Shown: positions 61,021-64,000 of the stretch, piece after piece
Position numbering within the stretch: the first letter of the stretch is position 1
Layout of the letters: every line of letters starts with the position of its first letter
DNA from: Streptomyces monomycini
GTDB taxonomy: Bacteria; Actinomycetota; Actinomycetes; Streptomycetales; Streptomycetaceae
Reading direction: 5' to 3'
DNA length: 64,000 nt
NCBI RefSeq assembly: GCF_022271435.1
Contig: NZ_JAFIQY010000010.1
Location: 1 to 64,000 of the forward strand
Notes under the pieces: model-generated
What the model was told of the DNA's origin: nothing
Databases searched by the model: none
The model's input: the letters and a program-made list of their open reading frames with translations, nothing else
Position numbers and translations under genes: made by a program

Positions 61021-62748
61021 GTGACGAGTGACACCGCGACAGACGCAGACCGCGCCGAGGAGGAGGCCGCCGGGCAGCCCCGGCGGTGGCAGCGCAGGCT
61101 GCGCCGGTTCGGCTACGCCGGGCAGCCGCAGGCCGACGCCCGCGAGCGGCTGGTGCCGGCGTTCCCCGAGCCGGGGACGCGGGTGTGGACGGTGCTGGGC
61201 CTGGGCCCGGCCGCCGCCGGCCGGCTGGCGCGCTGGTCGGGCTGGGGCGGTCCGCTGCTGGTCGCGCTCTTCGCGGGCCTGCTGCGGTTCTGGAACCTGG
61301 GCAGCCCGGCGAAGGTGATATTCGACGAGACGTACTACCCCAAGGACGCCTGGTCGCTGCTCCAGTACGGCTACGAGGGCACCTGGGCGAAGAACGCCAA
61401 CGACGCGCTCGTGGCGCACCCGCCGGAGATCCTGCTCTCGCCCGAGCACTCCTACGTCGTCCATCCGCCGCTGGGCAAGTGGATGATCGCGCTGGGCGAG
61501 TGGGTGTTCGGGATGAACCCCTTCGGCTGGCGGTTCATGGTCGCGCTGCTCGGCACCCTGTCGGTGCTGATGATCTGCCGCATCGGCCGCCGGCTGCTGC
61601 GCTCCACCGCGCTGGGCTGCCTGGCGGGCGTGCTGCTGGCGGTGGACGGGCTGCACTTCGTGATGAGCCGTACGGCGCTGCTGGACCTCATCGTCATGTT
61701 CTGGGTGGTGGCGGCGTTCGGCTGCCTGCTGGTGGACCGGGACCGCACCCGGGCGCGGCTGGCGGCGGCGCTGCCGGTCGGCACGGACGGGCTGGCCCGG
61801 CCGGACGAGCAGGTGGGCGACCGGATGCGGCTGGGGTGGCGGCCGTGGCGGCTGGCGGCCGGGCTGTGCCTGGGCCTGTCCGCCGCGAGCAAGTGGAACG
61901 GCCTGTACTTCCTGGCGGCGTTCGCCGTGCTGGCAGTGCTGTGGGACGTGGCCGCGCGGCGCACGGCCGGCGCCCGGCACCCGGTGCGCGCGGTGCTGCG
62001 CCGGGACATGGTGCCCGCGTTCGTCTCGACCGTCGTGGTGGGCCTGGCCGCGTACCTGGTGACGTGGACCGGCTGGATCGTCACCAAGGGCGGCTACTAC
62101 CGCGACTGGGCCACCGCCACGCCGGAGGGCCGGGCGGGCGGCTGGCAGTGGCTCCCGGACTGGCTGCGCAGCCTGTGGCATTACGAGACGGAGGTCTACG
62201 ACTTCCACAAGGGCCTGTCCACGCCGCACACGTACCAGTCCAACCCCTGGAGCTGGCTGGTCCAGGGCCGTCCCGTCTCGTACTTCTACGAGGACCCCAA
62301 GATGGGGCACGACGGCTGCAAGGCGGCCGAGGGCTGTGCACGGGAAGTGCTCGCGCTGGGTACTCCCTTGCTGTGGTGGGCAGGCTGCTTCGCGATCCTG
62401 TACGTGCTCTACCGCTGGCTGTTCCGACGGGACTGGCGGGCGGGCGCCGTCGCCTGCGGCATCGCGGCGGGCTATCTGCCGTGGTTCCTGTACCAGGACC
62501 GGACGATCTTCCTGTTCTACGCGGTGGTGTTCGTGCCGTTCGTGTGCCTGGCCCTGGCCATGATGACCGGGGCGATCCTCGGCCCGCCGGGGTCGGGCGA
62601 ACGGCGGCGCGCGGTCGGCGCGGTCGGCGCCGGGGTACTCGTCCTGCTCATCATCTGGAACTTCATCTACTTCTACCCGCTCTACACGGGGCAGCCGATC
62701 CCCAAGAGCGCCTGGCACAACCGGATGTGGTTCGACACCTGGGTCTAG
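61021..62748 (+). CDS. pmt: Dolichyl/polyprenyl-phosphate-mannose protein O-mannosyltransferase
   Basis: A 575-residue GT-C glycosyltransferase. The N-terminal 55 residues are cytoplasmic and basic; ten to eleven hydrophobic segments follow. The first outer loop has the catalytic acidic pair in VIFDETYYPKDAW, and VVHPPLGKWMIALGEW is a family hallmark. It adds mannose from polyprenyl-phosphate-mannose to Ser/Thr of exported proteins. In S. coelicolor the homolog is needed for phage phiC31 infection and glycosylates PstS-like lipoproteins (known). Divergent from rsmI; GTG start at 61021. Confidence 0.95.
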   Translation: MTSDTATDADRAEEEAAGQPRRWQRRLRRFGYAGQPQADARERLVPAFPEPGTRVWTVLGLGPAAAGRLARWSGWGGPLLVALFAGLLRFWNLGSPAKVIFDETYYPKDAWSLLQYGYEGTWAKNANDALVAHPPEILLSPEHSYVVHPPLGKWMIALGEWVFGMNPFGWRFMVALLGTLSVLMICRIGRRLLRSTALGCLAGVLLAVDGLHFVMSRTALLDLIVMFWVVAAFGCLLVDRDRTRARLAAALPVGTDGLARPDEQVGDRMRLGWRPWRLAAGLCLGLSAASKWNGLYFLAAFAVLAVLWDVAARRTAGARHPVRAVLRRDMVPAFVSTVVVGLAAYLVTWTGWIVTKGGYYRDWATATPEGRAGGWQWLPDWLRSLWHYETEVYDFHKGLSTPHTYQSNPWSWLVQGRPVSYFYEDPKMGHDGCKAAEGCAREVLALGTPLLWWAGCFAILYVLYRWLFRRDWRAGAVACGIAAGYLPWFLYQDRTIFLFYAVVFVPFVCLALAMMTGAILGPPGSGERRRAVGAVGAGVLVLLIIWNFIYFYPLYTGQPIPKSAWHNRMWFDTWV

Positions 62749-62900
62749 GAGACCTGGACCCAGGTGCCGACACGGCCGGATTCCGTACGCCGAAAGCGCC
62801 GTCCGCGCAGGGCCGGCGGTCATACTTGGCCTCCATCGGACGATGCCGGTCAATGCCGATCGTCGCCCCGCGGCCCCGGGCGGCCGAGGAGGGACCGCAA

Positions 62901-63248
62901 TTGAGCACCCCGAAGATCGTGTATGTCATCGAGCACAACAAGCCGGAACAGGTCGAGGACCACGGCGCGCTGCGCACCGTCGCGCCCGCCTGCAAGGAAC
63001 TGGCCCTCGCCGCGTTCCTCGACATCGAGCAGGCCAGGGAGGAGGCCGAGATCTGGGGCGAACGGCAGCAGTACCCGGGGCTGACCTGGCAGGAGAACAA
63101 CAACCCGCTGCTCGGTGACGCCCCCGGCCTCCAGGCCACGACCGAGGTGGACGGGCAGAAGACCACGGTCTTCCGCATCAGCCCGGTGGAGGTCGTCGCC
63201 ACCCAGCGCTGGCAGCGCAGGCCGCCCCGGCAGCAGCCGCACGGCTGA
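62901..63248 (+). CDS. Small conserved protein after pmt
   Basis: Unrecognised 115-residue cytoplasmic protein starting STPKIVYVIEHNKPEQV, with a central helix rich in Ala/Glu (LAAFLDIEQAREEAEIWGE) and a basic, Gln/Pro-rich end. The TTG start at 62901 is set by GAGGAGGG nine bases upstream. It lies between pmt and a penicillin-binding protein gene, an order I remember from other Streptomyces. No functional assignment is possible. Confidence 0.72.
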   Translation: MSTPKIVYVIEHNKPEQVEDHGALRTVAPACKELALAAFLDIEQAREEAEIWGERQQYPGLTWQENNNPLLGDAPGLQATTEVDGQKTTVFRISPVEVVATQRWQRRPPRQQPHG

Positions 63249-63290
63249 GGCACGGCGGCGCCCCGCCGGCGTCGTCCGCGTCACAGGGCC

Positions 63291-63315
63291 GGAACTCACT
63301 CCCGCACCCCGTGTC
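63291..63315 (+). promoter_or_regulatory. Candidate ECF-type promoter for the PBP gene
   Basis: GGAAC (63291-63295), 17 bases, then GTC (63313-63315) fits the loose GGAAC-N16-17-GTC pattern of ECF sigma factors such as the cell-envelope-stress factor SigE. The start of the PBP gene is 68 bases further on. Confidence 0.35.
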
Positions 63316-63382
63316 CCATAGAGTGCGCTGCACGTTCTTGTGTGCGTGCTGAAGAACGAGGATTCGGGAGGGGATCGGCGAG

Positions 63383-64000
63383 ATGCGCCGTGAGGTGAGG
63401 TACGGGCTGATCGGTGGGGCGGTGGCCCTGGTCCTGGGCGGTGTCGGCGGCTACACGCTGCTCGGCGGGTCCGGCGACGGCGATCCGGCCCAGGAGGTCC
63501 GCGCGGCCCGGGACGGCAAGCCCGGCGACGGAGCACCCGAGGTGAAGTCCGGGCCGCTGTCCGCCGCGGAAGTCACCGGCACCGCGGGGAAGTTCCTCGA
63601 CGCCTGGAAGGCGGGCGCCGCCGACCGGGCCGCCGCCCTCACGGACGACGCGAAGGCGGCCGCCGCCGGGCTGGCCGCGTACCCGAAGCAGACCCACTTC
63701 ACGGACCTGAAGCTCACCCCGGGCAAGGCCTCCGGCGACAAGGTCGCCTACACGGTCGCCGCGCAGATCGCGTACAAGAACCTGAAGGCGCCCGTCTCGT
63801 ACGGCACCTCACTGACCGTCAAGCGCGACAAGGAGACCGGCGAGCCGCGGGTCGCCTGGGCGCCGAGCATCCTGCACCCGAAGCTGGGCAAGGGCGACGT
63901 GCTGCGGACCGGCGAGGCCGAGGCGCCGCCCATCAAGGCCGTGGACCGCAACGGCGCCGAGCTGACCAAGGAGGCGCACCCGGCGCTGGCCGGGGTGCTG
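63383..64000 (+). CDS. Penicillin-binding protein with MecA-N-like domain, 3' part outside window
   Basis: 206 codons are visible. A short basic start (RREVRYG) and one hydrophobic segment (about 8-29) anchor the protein. Residues about 55-190 form an NTF2-like MecA_N domain (KFLDAWKAGAADRAAALTDD, TVAAQIAYKNLKAP, ILHPKLGKGDVL), as in class B PBP2a-type transpeptidases; the dimerisation and transpeptidase domains would lie past the window end. Known role: peptidoglycan cross-linking outside the membrane. GGGAGGGG precedes the ATG. A candidate envelope-stress promoter lies upstream. Confidence 0.85.
   Translation, partial: MRREVRYGLIGGAVALVLGGVGGYTLLGGSGDGDPAQEVRAARDGKPGDGAPEVKSGPLSAAEVTGTAGKFLDAWKAGAADRAAALTDDAKAAAAGLAAYPKQTHFTDLKLTPGKASGDKVAYTVAAQIAYKNLKAPVSYGTSLTVKRDKETGEPRVAWAPSILHPKLGKGDVLRTGEAEAPPIKAVDRNGAELTKEAHPALAGVL

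Overview
The window is a piece of a high-GC actinobacterial chromosome, almost certainly Streptomyces. The signs are very high GC, strong third-position GC bias with long meaningless open frames opposite real genes, many GTG/TTG starts, a Gly/Ala/Pro-rich proteome, and a gene order (mfd, glmU-prs-rplY-pth, ppc, desaturase-TetR, tam/tamR, galKET, ABC-F, ispE-rsmA-rpfB-tatD, rsmI, pmt, PBP) that I remember from the Streptomyces core genome. No phage, plasmid, insertion sequence, CRISPR array or antibiotic gene cluster was seen.

1-8.6 kb: accessory stretch. A truncated Ser/Thr kinase is coupled to a small membrane protein. A HTH-N6-DNA methylase has an altered catalytic motif. A DUF4190-type membrane protein, a secreted HNH-nuclease lipoprotein, a DUF2079 membrane protein, a chloramphenicol phosphotransferase-like protein without its P-loop lysine, and a Ser/Thr/Pro-rich lipoprotein follow.

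8.7-11.9 kb: a tightly coupled four-gene type VII (ESX) secretion-substrate operon: WXG100-like protein, 480-aa putative secreted effector, membrane protein, unknown protein. 12.0-20.3 kb: mfd (transcription-coupled repair), a DHA2-type MFS exporter with low-complexity tails, a DivIVA-like coiled-coil protein and an LCP cell-wall ligase.

20.4-25.5 kb: the most unusual region, four genes built from polymorphic-toxin and immunity domains. On the minus strand are a WHH-nuclease/SUKH fusion and an 892-aa Imm35-like/deaminase-like/SUKH-4 protein. Divergent from them are a YwqJ-type deaminase and a SUKH-3 protein. No secretion or trafficking domain is visible. An orphan histidine kinase and a HTH/homing-endonuclease-like gene beside tRNA-Gln follow.

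28.1-38.0 kb: housekeeping: tRNA-Gln(UUG), glmU (cell-wall UDP-GlcNAc), prs (PRPP), rplY/ctc, pth, ppc (anaplerosis), then a fatty-acid desaturase with a TetR regulator and a likely operator. 38.4-39.9 kb: a decayed patch with a truncated WXG100 gene and an intact plus a frameshifted copy of an unknown protein.

39.9-52.4 kb: metabolism and its control. A VOC protein and trans-aconitate methyltransferase diverge from tamR. An SDR and a GH42 beta-galactosidase come next. The Leloir operon galT-galE-galK diverges from a sodium:solute symporter and is flanked on both sides by LuxR-type response regulators, one with a degenerate receiver. The beta-galactosidase, symporter and Leloir genes together look like a galactose/beta-galactoside utilisation island. 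52.7-64.0 kb: ABC-F ATPase, ispE (isoprenoids), rsmA (rRNA methylation), rpfB (resuscitation/spore germination), tatD, rsmI, the O-mannosyltransferase pmt, and the start of a penicillin-binding protein cut by the window edge.
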